Below are positions 18,895 through 27,284 of a DNA stretch of 44,347 nt, in pieces. A program made the position numbers and the translations under genes. Positions within the stretch are counted from its first letter, which is position 1. Every line of letters starts with the position of its first letter. A model generated the notes under the pieces. It was given only the letters and a program-made list of their open reading frames with translations, ran no database searches and was not told where the DNA came from. The DNA comes from DATCDR01 sp036510575 (lineage in GTDB: Bacteria > Actinomycetota > Acidimicrobiia > Acidimicrobiales > Bog-793): assembly GCA_036510575.1 (NCBI GenBank), contig DATCDR010000089.1, positions 1 through 44,347 of the forward strand. Reading direction: 5' to 3'.

Positions 18895-19974
18895 CTAGCT
18901 GGCGCCGTCCAACGCGATGAGGAGCGTCTGAACGAGCAGTGTCTCGTTCGGGTTCCTCACGAGCGAGGCGGACGCGGATGAGATCGCATCGATCGCTCCG
19001 AGCAACGCCGCGACTCGACGGGCCTGGAGGCCTGGCGTCGCGAGGCGGGCCCGATATGCGCCCGCCAGGATCGCGAAGCCCGCTCGAAGTTCGTCGGCAC
19101 GTACCCGACGCTGCTCACGCCGATGCCGATCTTCGATCGTCGGGCGCCCTGCGAGCCTGCGCTCACCGGCATTCGCCGACGCCTCGCTCAGCGCGCCGAG
19201 CTCAGCGGACTGCTGCTCTTTTAAGACTGAGACAAGCTCTTCGGCCGCCGCCAGGAGCTCGGCGGCGAGTACGGCGATCGTCGCGCCGGAGCCATCTAAG
19301 CGCTCGGGCACCCCCTTCCAACGCGACTGACGCGCGACGAATCCTTCGTCGAGCGCCAGCAGGCGAGCGCGATCGAGTCGACCAGCTGCACCGTCCGCGG
19401 CGCGCTTGGCTGCGGTCTCGCTCGCGCCGTCAGCGATGAGTGCGTTCGCGACCGCCTCGGCGCTAAGGAGCGTGAACGAAACCCGGAGGCACCGGCTCGC
19501 CACGGTCACGAGCGGGGGCGGCACGTGCTCGGCGAGCACGAGGAACGTCGTCGACGGGGGCGACTCTTCGATCGTCTTTAGGAGCGCGGGGGCTGCCTGG
19601 GACACAAGGTGGAAGTCGACAAGGATGATCACTTGACGATCGGCAGCTGTCGGTGTGCGCTGCGCGAGCGCGGTGACCGCTCTCGCCTCGTCCACGCTTA
19701 TCGCGGCTCCTTGTCGCTCGATGACGATCACGTCGGGGTGGCGTTCGGCGAGTGCCTCGCTACAGGCCGAGCACGTGCCGCAACCGCCGAACGGGCAGAC
19801 CAGCGCGGCGGCAAAGGCAAGCGCCGCGTCACGCTTACCTGAGCCACTCGGACCTACGAACAAGTAGGACTCAACCGGGGCGCGCGACGAGGCTGCAAGC
19901 AGCGCTACTGCCCCCTCTTGACCGAACACGCGATCGAGCACCGGTGGACGTAGCTCTCCGACTGCCTGGGTCAT
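18895..19974 (-). CDS. holB: DNA polymerase III delta-prime subunit (clamp loader)
   Basis: 359-aa AAA+ clamp-loader subunit. P-loop GPSGSGK is near residue 40, a zinc-ribbon Cys set lies in CPFGGCGTCSAC, and a Walker B-like region with sensor 1 is seen in TTFLVLAEHVPP and VASRCLRVSF. The ATG at 19974 overlaps the tmk stop as ATGA, which supports this start over a 30-codon longer frame. tmk-holB is a common bacterial pair. The C-terminal region is long and Ala-rich, with weak conservation. Confidence 0.9.
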   Translation of the reverse strand: MTQAVGELRPPVLDRVFGQEGAVALLAASSRAPVESYLFVGPSGSGKRDAALAFAAALVCPFGGCGTCSACSEALAERHPDVIVIERQGAAISVDEARAVTALAQRTPTAADRQVIILVDFHLVSQAAPALLKTIEESPPSTTFLVLAEHVPPPLVTVASRCLRVSFTLLSAEAVANALIADGASETAAKRAADGAAGRLDRARLLALDEGFVARQSRWKGVPERLDGSGATIAVLAAELLAAAEELVSVLKEQQSAELGALSEASANAGERRLAGRPTIEDRHRREQRRVRADELRAGFAILAGAYRARLATPGLQARRVAALLGAIDAISSASASLVRNPNETLLVQTLLIALDGAS

Positions 19975-20588
19975 GGAACGCTCAGCCCAAGACGTTCGAG
20001 CAGCACGGACCGCACGGCCAAAGCGACCAGATCGGGGGTCCCCGAGGCGTCGATAGCCGCCCAATGCACCGGGTCTTCTGCTGCCAGCGCCTGGAATCCC
20101 TCTCGCACGCGGCGATGGAACTCCACTCCGGCTGCTTCGATCTGGTCGTCTGTCCTGGAGCGCCTCGCCCGGGCTTCGCCGGGATCGAGGTCCAACAGCA
20201 GATTCAGGTCTGGCTTCAAACCGTCGGTGGCGAGGTCGCAGGCGGCGAGCACGTCGGCCAAGGGGAGTCCTCTCCCGTATCCCTGGTAGGCGACCGTGGA
20301 GCCGCTGAATCGGTCGCAGACCACGTGAAGGCCCGATTCGAGGGTCGGCCGAATCACTCGAGCGACATGCTCTGCTCTTGCCGCGACCATTAATAACAGC
20401 TCAGCTCGCGCGTCGATGGGGCCGGCTGACGCGAGGAGCGCTATTGGCCGGAGTGCTTCGCCGAGGGGGGTACCGCCCGGCTCACGAGTTAGCCGTGCAG
20501 CAAGTGCCGTGCTCAACAGACTCGCTTGCGTCGACTTCCCAGTCGCTTCGCCGCCCTCGAAGACGATGAAGAGTCCCCGTTCAGCCAC
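19971..20588 (-). CDS. tmk: Thymidylate kinase
   Basis: 205-aa dTMP kinase making dTDP for DNA synthesis. P-loop FEGGEATGKSTQ starts at about residue 10, the DR motif appears as VCDRFSGSTVAYQGYGRGL (normally DRY), and DLDPGEARARRSRTDD is the LID region with its Arg residues. It is 43 bp downstream of topA and overlaps holB by 4 bp, so the three genes form a replication-related operon. Confidence 0.95.
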   Translation of the reverse strand: MAERGLFIVFEGGEATGKSTQASLLSTALAARLTREPGGTPLGEALRPIALLASAGPIDARAELLLMVAARAEHVARVIRPTLESGLHVVCDRFSGSTVAYQGYGRGLPLADVLAACDLATDGLKPDLNLLLDLDPGEARARRSRTDDQIEAAGVEFHRRVREGFQALAAEDPVHWAAIDASGTPDLVALAVRSVLLERLGLSVP

Positions 20589-20631
20589 GATACGAGATTA
20601 GATCTGCCATCGTCGGTGAGGCGTCAGCGGG

Positions 20632-23430
20632 CTAGAACGGTGGATCGTCTTGTCCGTCAAAGCCGGTCGCGACTCGCTTCGCCGGTACCTTTTTCGCGGC
20701 GGCCTTCTTGGCGGCCACCTTCTTTGCCGGTGACTTTTTCGCGGCGGCCTTCTTGGCGGCCACCTTCTTCGCCGGTGCCTTCTTCGCCGCTCCCCGCCGA
20801 GGACGCGCCCCTGCGGGAGCCGAAGCACGACGCTCGACGAGCAGCTCGATCGCCCGCTCCAACGTCAGGTCCTCCTCGCTGTCGCCGCGGCGAAGGGAGG
20901 CATTCGTCGTTCCGTCGGTGACGTAGGGCCCGAACTTCCCCGACCGGAGCGTGATCATCTTGCCGCTCTCGGGATCGGGACCAACCTCGTGCGCAGACGA
21001 AGCGCTTTGGCCAAAGCGCCGCTGTTTGGGTTGGGCCAACAGCGCGAGCGCCGCCTCGATGTCGATCGAGAGGAGCAGATCCTCACTGTCGAGCGATCGT
21101 GAGTCGCTTCCTCGTTGGATGTAGGGCCCGTAGCGGCCGTTCCTCGCCACCACCTCGACGCCTGCCTCGTCGGCACCGATCTCGCGCGGCAACTCCAAGA
21201 GCTGCAACGACTGCGCAAGCGTCACGCTGTCAGTCGTCATCGACTTGAACAGCGACGCGGTACGCGGCTTCTCCTTGCCCTCGGCCTCACCCACCTGGAC
21301 GTAGGGCCCGAATCGCCCAGCCCGGACGATGATCGTCTGTCCAGTCGCGGGGTCGATACCGAGCTCCCGATCGCCACTCGGTGCGCTCAGTATCTCGAGT
21401 GCGCGTTCAAGGGTGAGCTCATCAGGTGGGAGGTCCTCGGGGATCGAGGCCCTCGCGTCGCCCTTTTGCACGTAGGGGCCGTAGCGTCCGACCCTGGCCA
21501 CAACCTCTTCACCGTCGCCGTCACTCCCGATCGGAATCGAGTTCACAAGGCGTGCGTCAATCACCGCGAGATGGTCGAGCACCGCCTGCTTGAGGCCGGT
21601 CGCATGAACCGTCTGCTCGTGGGCGGGATCGACCGCCTTGCCATTTCGCGGGCCGAAGTAGAAGCGCTCGAGCCACGGGACCGCTTCCTCGGTGCCGTTC
21701 GCGATCTCATCGAGGTCGTCTTCCATCTTGGCAGTGAAGCTGTAGTCGACGAGCGACGAGAAGTGCTCTTCGAGCAGTTGCGTCACGGCAAAGGCGGTGA
21801 AGGACGGAATAAGCGCCGTCCCCTTTTTCCACACGTACCCGCGGTCTTGAATCGTCTGCATGATGCTCGCGTACGTCGAAGGTCTGCCCACGCCGAGCTC
21901 TTCTAGACGCTTTACGAGCGACGCTTCGGTGAATCGCGCGGGTGGCCGAGTCGCATGATCCTCGGTGTCGAACCTCGAGAGCTCGACTGCCTCCCCCTGG
22001 GTTAGTGCCGGCAGACGAACGTCGTCTCGAGCCGGCGCGTCGTCGGTCTCGTCATCACCTTCGGAGTACACACGAAGGAACCCAGGAGAGGTGATCACTG
22101 TGCCCGCAGCGACGAACTCACCGACGACCCCTGGGGCACCAAATGAGGTAACCGACGTTGTCGCCGCAGAGAGCCGAACGCGCGCGGTGACGCCGGTCGC
22201 GTCGATCATCTGCGAGGCCAACGTGCGCTGCCAGATGAGCTCATAGAGGCGAAGCTCATCGTTGGCGAGCGCAGCTGCGACCTGGCGTGGCGTGCGGAAG
22301 TTGTCGCCGGCGGGGCGAATAGCCTCGTGCGCCTCCTGCGCGTTTCGAACCTTCCGGTCATAGGTCCGGGGCCGAGCCGAGACATTGTCCTTGCCGTAAA
22401 GCGTTGCGGCCTGGCTACGAGCGGCGTCGAGCGCAGTCTGAGAGAGCGTCGTTGAGTCGGTTCGCATGTAGGTGATGTAGCCCTGCTCATAGAGTCGCTG
22501 TGCTACCCGCATCGCTTGTTGTGCCGAGAATCGGAGCTTCCTTGCTGCTTCTTGTTGGAGCGTCGAGGTGATAAAGGGTGCAGCAGGCGAACGCCGGTAC
22601 GGCCGATCCTCGACAGCGAGGACGCTAAAGGGCGCGTCGGTGAGCGCGGTCGCGAGCTCGCCGGCGGCCACGTCGTCAAGGAGCACTATCTGTTCAGGGT
22701 GTTCTGCCGCGCCGAGGGCGTCGAAGTCCCCGCCATCGGCAACCTTCTTCCCGTCGACGACAGCGAGCGTCGCAGCAAAGCTCTCGCCGTCGCCGGTCGC
22801 GAACTGCCCGGCGAGACTCCACCACGACGCGGAACGAAACGCCATGCGCTCACGCTCACGCTCGACGACGATCCGTGTCGCGACGCTTTGCACCCGCCCA
22901 GCTGAGAGGCGGGGCATCACCTTTTTCCAGAGCAACGGCGAGAGCTCGTAGCCGTAGAGCCGGTCGAGGATTCGGCGGGCCTCTTGCGCGTCGACCAAGC
23001 GACGGTCGAGCTCTCGCGGATGGGCGAGGGCCTCGGCGATGGCCGCCGGGGTGATCTCGTGAAACACCATGCGCTGCACGGGAACCTGCGGAGCGAGTAC
23101 CTCGAGGAGGTGCCACGCGATCGACTCGCCCTCGCGGTCCTCGTCTGTCGCCAAGAAGACCTCCGTCGCGCCCTTCAGCAGTCCACGAAGCTTTTTGACC
23201 TGCGTCTGGCGTTCGTCGGAGATGACGTAGAGCGGCTTGAAGTCGTTATCGACGTCGACGCCCAAGCGAGCCCATGGTTCGCCCTTAAAAGCGGCGGGAA
23301 TCTGCTTGGCGTCTCGGGGCAGATCCCGAATATGGCCGAACGACGCCTCGACGACGTAGTCCGAACCGAGAAAGCCCGCGATCGTCTTGGCCTTGGCGGG
23401 CGATTCGACGATTACGAGAGATTTAGCCAT
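20632..23430 (-). CDS. topA: DNA topoisomerase I
   Basis: 932-aa type IA topoisomerase relaxing negative supercoils. The Toprim domain starts at VIVESPAKAKTIAGFLG, with the DEDREGE acidic motif (FLATDEDREGESIAWHL). The catalytic Tyr lies in YITYMRTDSTTLS. The C-terminal half lacks zinc-finger Cys sets and instead has four topo-C repeats, each with a GRYGPY/GRFGPY/GKFGPY core, as in actinobacterial TopA. It ends in a lysine/alanine tail of tandem PAKKVAAKKAAAKK units. The tail in this family promotes DNA binding and processivity. A -10-like TATGCT and an 11-bp palindrome lie upstream. Confidence 0.97.
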   Translation of the reverse strand: MAKSLVIVESPAKAKTIAGFLGSDYVVEASFGHIRDLPRDAKQIPAAFKGEPWARLGVDVDNDFKPLYVISDERQTQVKKLRGLLKGATEVFLATDEDREGESIAWHLLEVLAPQVPVQRMVFHEITPAAIAEALAHPRELDRRLVDAQEARRILDRLYGYELSPLLWKKVMPRLSAGRVQSVATRIVVERERERMAFRSASWWSLAGQFATGDGESFAATLAVVDGKKVADGGDFDALGAAEHPEQIVLLDDVAAGELATALTDAPFSVLAVEDRPYRRSPAAPFITSTLQQEAARKLRFSAQQAMRVAQRLYEQGYITYMRTDSTTLSQTALDAARSQAATLYGKDNVSARPRTYDRKVRNAQEAHEAIRPAGDNFRTPRQVAAALANDELRLYELIWQRTLASQMIDATGVTARVRLSAATTSVTSFGAPGVVGEFVAAGTVITSPGFLRVYSEGDDETDDAPARDDVRLPALTQGEAVELSRFDTEDHATRPPARFTEASLVKRLEELGVGRPSTYASIMQTIQDRGYVWKKGTALIPSFTAFAVTQLLEEHFSSLVDYSFTAKMEDDLDEIANGTEEAVPWLERFYFGPRNGKAVDPAHEQTVHATGLKQAVLDHLAVIDARLVNSIPIGSDGDGEEVVARVGRYGPYVQKGDARASIPEDLPPDELTLERALEILSAPSGDRELGIDPATGQTIIVRAGRFGPYVQVGEAEGKEKPRTASLFKSMTTDSVTLAQSLQLLELPREIGADEAGVEVVARNGRYGPYIQRGSDSRSLDSEDLLLSIDIEAALALLAQPKQRRFGQSASSAHEVGPDPESGKMITLRSGKFGPYVTDGTTNASLRRGDSEEDLTLERAIELLVERRASAPAGARPRRGAAKKAPAKKVAAKKAAAKKSPAKKVAAKKAAAKKVPAKRVATGFDGQDDPPF
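20681..20790 (-). repeat. 45-bp tandem repeats encoding the TopA lysine-rich tail
   Basis: Two 45-bp units (20681-20725 and 20726-20770) are nearly identical, followed by a partial third to about 20790. Each encodes 15 residues of the PAKK/AAKK type on the minus strand. Such in-frame repeats can expand or contract by slippage, so tail length may vary between strains. Confidence 0.8.
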
Positions 23431-23460
23431 GTGATCGATTCCAACTCGCGAGAAGTTCGG

Positions 23461-23491
23461 AGCATACAGATCTGTTGCGTGAACAATGTTC
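23461..23491 (-). promoter_or_regulatory. Candidate topA promoter with overlapping palindrome
   Basis: On the minus strand TATGCT (plus-strand 23461-23466) is a good -10 about 30 bp before the topA ATG. GAACAATGTTC (23481-23491) is a perfect 11-bp odd palindrome covering the -35 zone. It looks like a repressor site. The spacing between GAAC and GTTC is 3, not the 4 of LexA/SOS boxes. Confidence 0.4.
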
Positions 23492-23509
23492 CACTCCCAG
23501 TCGAGCGCA

Positions 23510-25819
23510 TCAGCGGTCCGGGGGTGGGAGCAGGGTATACGCCGGATTCGTCATCGTCGGTCGCCGCCCTCGTAAACCCACCATTCCTTCGACGGCGAGG
23601 CGCGCGCCGGGTTCGACACCAGGGAGCAGGCGCCTCCCCTGGAAGATCAGGAGGATCCGGCCCGTGTCGTCGACGAGCGTGACTTCCAGGCTCGAACGAC
23701 CCATCCCTGGCTGGACTCGCACCGAGTGCACGCGTCCAGCTACTTGTGAACGAGTGCGCACGGCCACCTGGCCAATTGGCGTCGTGCCGGCAGGCGCGGT
23801 CGTCGAGAGCAGTCGTTGCAACTCGTCAGAGAAGACGAGAGTTTGGTTGGCGTCGAGGCCCCTGCGACCGACGACCTCTGCGGGAGCGGGTGGAAACTCG
23901 ATCGCCCGCCGTCGCGTGCCGAGATAGAAGGGGATGATCGTCGCCGAAGCGTTCGGGATCTCAGAGACCAGGCCGGCGATGCGCTCGCTCGTTCTGTCGT
24001 GCATCAGCCACCGCGCGGAGCCGTTATAGACGCGACGCGGTAGCAGCACCGTGACCTCGGTCTCGCCGTCGGCTGCCGTCTCCACGACGAGTTCGAGCGC
24101 TGCACGACCCAGTCGTCGATCGGGACACTCGATGAGCTCGAGGGATACCGACGACAGCCCGAGCCGGACCCAAAGCTGTTCGAGCTCTCGTGCGGCCGCA
24201 GTGTCGAGCACGAAGTGGATGACTCGCGGCTCTTCGGCGCTAAGGGATCGCGCGTACTGCAGTGCCCGGGCGGCAGCAAGGTCGAAGCGTTCGACGAAGA
24301 CGAGCACTGCGTGACGCGGCAGGATCGGAGCCACCGCGACATTCTGAACGTTGGCCACGAGCTCCCCCTCCTCGGCGGAGTAGACGTGGTGGAAGCGGAT
24401 GAGCGTGGCCGTCATAATCGGGAAGAGCACCACGACGACCCAGGCGCCTTCTGTGAACTTCGCCACGGCAAAGATCAGCACTACTGTTCCGGAAAGGACC
24501 GCAGCAAAGCCGTTGACGACCACTCGATGCCGATACCCACGCGATCGGGAAACGAGGTGGCGCCTGACCATTCCGGCTCCAGACATCGTGAAGCCGGTGA
24601 AGACACCGATCGCGTAAATGGAGACCAACCGGTCCACGCTGGCTTTCGTCACGATTAACAAAACGATCGAAACCGCGGCGAGAACGGTGATCCCGTTGGA
24701 GAACGCCAGCCGATGTCCTCGTTTTAGGAGCTGACGTGGGAGGAACGAGTCCATCGCGACGAAGCTCGCGAGATTCGGAAAGCCGTTGAAGCTCGTATTC
24801 GCGCCGGTGTAGAGAATCAGCATCGTCGCGCCCTGCACGACGTAGTACCCGACGCGGCCAAACGGACCGCCACCGAAGACATACCCTGCTTCTTGGGAGA
24901 GCACCGTGGGAGAGCCGACCTGGAACGGCACGGCATGCGTAAGCCAGGCGAGAAACGACACACCGACTACGAGCGTTCCCAGCACACACGACATGATGAC
25001 GAGGGTCTTTCGCGCATTTAGCCCCTCGGGCGAACGGAAAGTCCCGACGCCGTCGGAGATCGCCTCGAGACCCGTAAGCGACGAACCGCCGTTTGCGAAG
25101 CCGCGCAGAACGACGAGCAGGCCGGCGCCAAGCAGGAAACCGTTGCCTGGATGGCCAACGTGATAGCCGACACCGTGGACGCCCGTGGGGATCGCGTGAT
25201 GGTGCAGCTGGCCGAGCAGCGCCCGGATGGCACCGAGCCCAATCACCGAACCGACGGCTGTGACAAACAGGTACGTCGGCAAGGCGAAGATCTTCCCTGC
25301 CTCGCGGATTCCGCGGAGGTTGCCGTAGTAAAGCAGTACTACCACAGCGACCGTGATGTAGACCGACCAGTGCCGCAGCGACGGAAAGGCCGAAGTCAGC
25401 GCGTCGGTTCCGGCCGCTGTCTGGACGGCGACGGTGACGATGTAGTCGACGATCAGGGCGACCGCCGCGACCTGTGCGATACGAGGGCCGAAATTCTCAC
25501 GGGTGACGACGTAAGCGCCGCCAGTCTTGGTATAGGCCATCACGACCTCTCGATACGAGAGGGTGACGAAGAACAGCACCGCGATGACGGCGAACGTAAT
25601 CGGCAACAACAACGAAAACGCCGCAACACCCACAGCTGGGACCAGCTGGGTCAAGATCTCCTCAGTGCCGTACGCGGTCGAGGAGATGCAGTCGGGCGCG
25701 AGCACGCCAAGAGCGATCACATTCGAGAGGCGCTCCTCTGCGAGCCGCTCGGTGACGAGTGGCTTCCCGAGCAGTTTTCGCTTCAGCCGGTAGGAGAACG
25801 ACTCAGGCAGATCGACCAT
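23510..25819 (-). CDS. KimA-type APC potassium transporter with C-terminal OB-fold domain
   Basis: 769-aa membrane protein. Residues 1 to about 470 are an APC/KUP-like transporter with about 12 helices; the N-terminal part (LKRKLLGKPL, APDCISSTAYGTEEIL, SYREVVMAYTKTGGAYVVTR, AAGTDALTSAFPSL) closely follows Bacillus KimA, a high-affinity K+ importer. A cytosolic USP-like domain follows (VLVFVERFDLAAARALQYAR onward). The last 85 residues (about 685-769; DNA 23513-23767) are an extra OB-fold-like domain with VAGRVHSVRV, LEVTLVDDTGRI and VEGMVG. This tail matches the small stand-alone OB protein (Rv2694c type) encoded near ceoB/ceoC in mycobacteria. The gene is divergent from two RCK genes. Start MVDLPESFSY at 25819 is chosen; a GTG 21 codons upstream is possible. 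Substrate K+ is inferred by family. Confidence 0.85.
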   Translation of the reverse strand: MVDLPESFSYRLKRKLLGKPLVTERLAEERLSNVIALGVLAPDCISSTAYGTEEILTQLVPAVGVAAFSLLLPITFAVIAVLFFVTLSYREVVMAYTKTGGAYVVTRENFGPRIAQVAAVALIVDYIVTVAVQTAAGTDALTSAFPSLRHWSVYITVAVVVLLYYGNLRGIREAGKIFALPTYLFVTAVGSVIGLGAIRALLGQLHHHAIPTGVHGVGYHVGHPGNGFLLGAGLLVVLRGFANGGSSLTGLEAISDGVGTFRSPEGLNARKTLVIMSCVLGTLVVGVSFLAWLTHAVPFQVGSPTVLSQEAGYVFGGGPFGRVGYYVVQGATMLILYTGANTSFNGFPNLASFVAMDSFLPRQLLKRGHRLAFSNGITVLAAVSIVLLIVTKASVDRLVSIYAIGVFTGFTMSGAGMVRRHLVSRSRGYRHRVVVNGFAAVLSGTVVLIFAVAKFTEGAWVVVVLFPIMTATLIRFHHVYSAEEGELVANVQNVAVAPILPRHAVLVFVERFDLAAARALQYARSLSAEEPRVIHFVLDTAAARELEQLWVRLGLSSVSLELIECPDRRLGRAALELVVETAADGETEVTVLLPRRVYNGSARWLMHDRTSERIAGLVSEIPNASATIIPFYLGTRRRAIEFPPAPAEVVGRRGLDANQTLVFSDELQRLLSTTAPAGTTPIGQVAVRTRSQVAGRVHSVRVQPGMGRSSLEVTLVDDTGRILLIFQGRRLLPGVEPGARLAVEGMVGLRGRRPTMTNPAYTLLPPPDR

Positions 25820-25887
25820 TCCGCTCGCTCGCGGTCGACCTGGCAGAGCGAATGGGTTTGTCACGCTCCGTATTCTGCACACCTTCA

Positions 25888-25927
25888 GAGTTGAATGTGC
25901 AACTCAAGCATTTGTCGCCATGAGTTG
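25888..25927. promoter_or_regulatory. GAGTTG/CAACTC sites between divergent transporter and RCK genes
   Basis: GAGTTG (25888-25893) and CAACTC (25900-25905) form a perfect 6-bp inverted repeat with a 6-nt spacer, and a third GAGTTG copy lies at 25922-25927. They fill most of the space between the transporter start and the first RCK gene, where both promoters must lie. Joint control is inferred. Confidence 0.4.
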
Positions 25928-25959
25928 TGTTACGCGCTCCAGGCGTGTTCGATAGGGGT

Positions 25960-26625
25960 ATGCACGTCATCGTGGTCGGCTGTGGTCGGGTGGGATCCCT
26001 CCTCGCCATGCGCCTGGTAGGGGAAAGCCACGAAGTCGTCGTGATCGACAAAGAGGAGGTCGCGTTCCGCCGACTCCGGCCGAACTGGGGCGGAACCGAG
26101 ATCGTCGGCTTCGGCTTCGACCGAGAAACGCTGATCCAGGCCGGCGCAGAGGGGGCGGACGCGCTCGCCGCGGTCACGAGTGGCGACAACTCCAACATCT
26201 TGACCGCGCGGATCGCTCGCGAGAACTTCATGATCCCCGCAGTCACCGCGCGGATCTACGATCCGCGACGAGCGGCGATCTACCAGCGGCTCGGAATATC
26301 GACCGTTGCCACCGTGCGCTGGACGATCGACCAGGTACTCAGGGCGCTCGAACCGGATCGGATGGTGACGGAGTGGACAGACCCGACCGGACACGTACGA
26401 CTCATCACCCGTGAGCTGCCTGCTTCGTGGTGCGGGCGAGACCTGCGCGAACTCGAGGAGCGAAGCGGTGGTCGCCTTGTGGCGCTGACAAGAAACGGCA
26501 CCGCAGCTGTCGCCACGTCGGGCGTGATCGGTCAAGAGGGCGACATCATCTCGCTCGCGATCAGCACCGACAAGGACGAGGCGGTCGAAACGGCGCTTGG
26601 CCTCGCGGCTGGGGAGCTCGCGTGA
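25960..26625 (+). CDS. RCK potassium-channel regulatory subunit 1 (TrkA/CeoB-like)
   Basis: 221-aa cytosolic protein with an RCK_N Rossmann domain (MHVIVVGCGRVGSLLAMRL, then the acidic strand end VVVIDKEEV) and an RCK_C domain from about residue 135. The family binds NAD(H) and/or adenine nucleotides and gates K+ uptake. The ATG at 25960 is preceded by AGGGG and begins exactly at the first strand, better than the longer frame. It overlaps the next RCK gene by 4 bp (GTGA). It faces the KimA-type gene as ceoB/ceoC face Rv2690c in M. tuberculosis. No TrkH/TrkG membrane partner is present. Confidence 0.92.
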   Translation: MHVIVVGCGRVGSLLAMRLVGESHEVVVIDKEEVAFRRLRPNWGGTEIVGFGFDRETLIQAGAEGADALAAVTSGDNSNILTARIARENFMIPAVTARIYDPRRAAIYQRLGISTVATVRWTIDQVLRALEPDRMVTEWTDPTGHVRLITRELPASWCGRDLRELEERSGGRLVALTRNGTAAVATSGVIGQEGDIISLAISTDKDEAVETALGLAAGELA

Positions 26626-27284
26626 AGGTTGTCATCGCCGGGGCTGGTGCAGTCGGGTCGTTCCTCGCCCAGGACCTGAGCAGCAACGGTCACGACATAC
26701 TCGTGATCGACAAGAACCCTGGAGCGGTCGAACGTCTCCGCGCCGACGAGAAGATCACCGGCATCATTGGCGACGCGTGCGAGGTAGACGTTCTCCAACA
26801 AGCCGATCTCGCGGCTGCCGACGTCGTGATCGCTGCCACGGGCGACGACGAGGACAACTTGGTGATCTCGCTGCTTTCGAAGCAGGAGTTCGCGGTCCCG
26901 CGCGTGATAGCAAGGGTCAACCACCCGAAGAACCACTGGCTGTTCAACGACTCGTGGGGGGTCGACGTGGCGGTCTCAACCCCGCACCTGCTCTCAGCAC
27001 TCGTCGAAGAGGCGGTCTCGATCGGGTCGATCGTGCACCTGTTGGAGTTCGAGGACGGTCAGACGCGACTCGTCGAAGTCACACTCTCGGAGTCCTCGCC
27101 AGCCGCCAAACAGACCATCGACTCCCTCTCATTGCCGCGCGGGGTCGCGGTGGTGGCCGTCGTTCGTGAAGGTAGGGTCGTGATCCCACGGGGCGATACG
27201 CAGCTAACCGAAGGTGATGAGGTGGTGTTGCTCGTGACAGACGAGACCGAGGAGAAAGTTCGATCCCTCCTGGTAGTTACGTGA
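26622..27284 (+). CDS. RCK potassium-channel regulatory subunit 2 (TrkA/CeoC-like)
   Basis: 220-aa paralogue of the preceding gene: RCK_N with VKVVIAGAGAVGSFLAQDL and acidic strand end ILVIDKNPG, then RCK_C ending in GDEVVLLVTDETEEKV. The GTG start at 26622 overlaps the stop of the first RCK gene, and its own stop overlaps the HAD gene start (GTGA), so three genes are translationally coupled. Two separate single-RCK proteins probably form a hetero-oligomer ring; this is inference from the gene pair. Confidence 0.92.
   Translation: MKVVIAGAGAVGSFLAQDLSSNGHDILVIDKNPGAVERLRADEKITGIIGDACEVDVLQQADLAAADVVIAATGDDEDNLVISLLSKQEFAVPRVIARVNHPKNHWLFNDSWGVDVAVSTPHLLSALVEEAVSIGSIVHLLEFEDGQTRLVEVTLSESSPAAKQTIDSLSLPRGVAVVAVVREGRVVIPRGDTQLTEGDEVVLLVTDETEEKVRSLLVVT

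Noticed and set aside
23481..23491. SOS (LexA) box upstream of topA
   Set aside because: GAAC and GTTC are separated by 3 nt, not 4, and topA is not a usual SOS gene.
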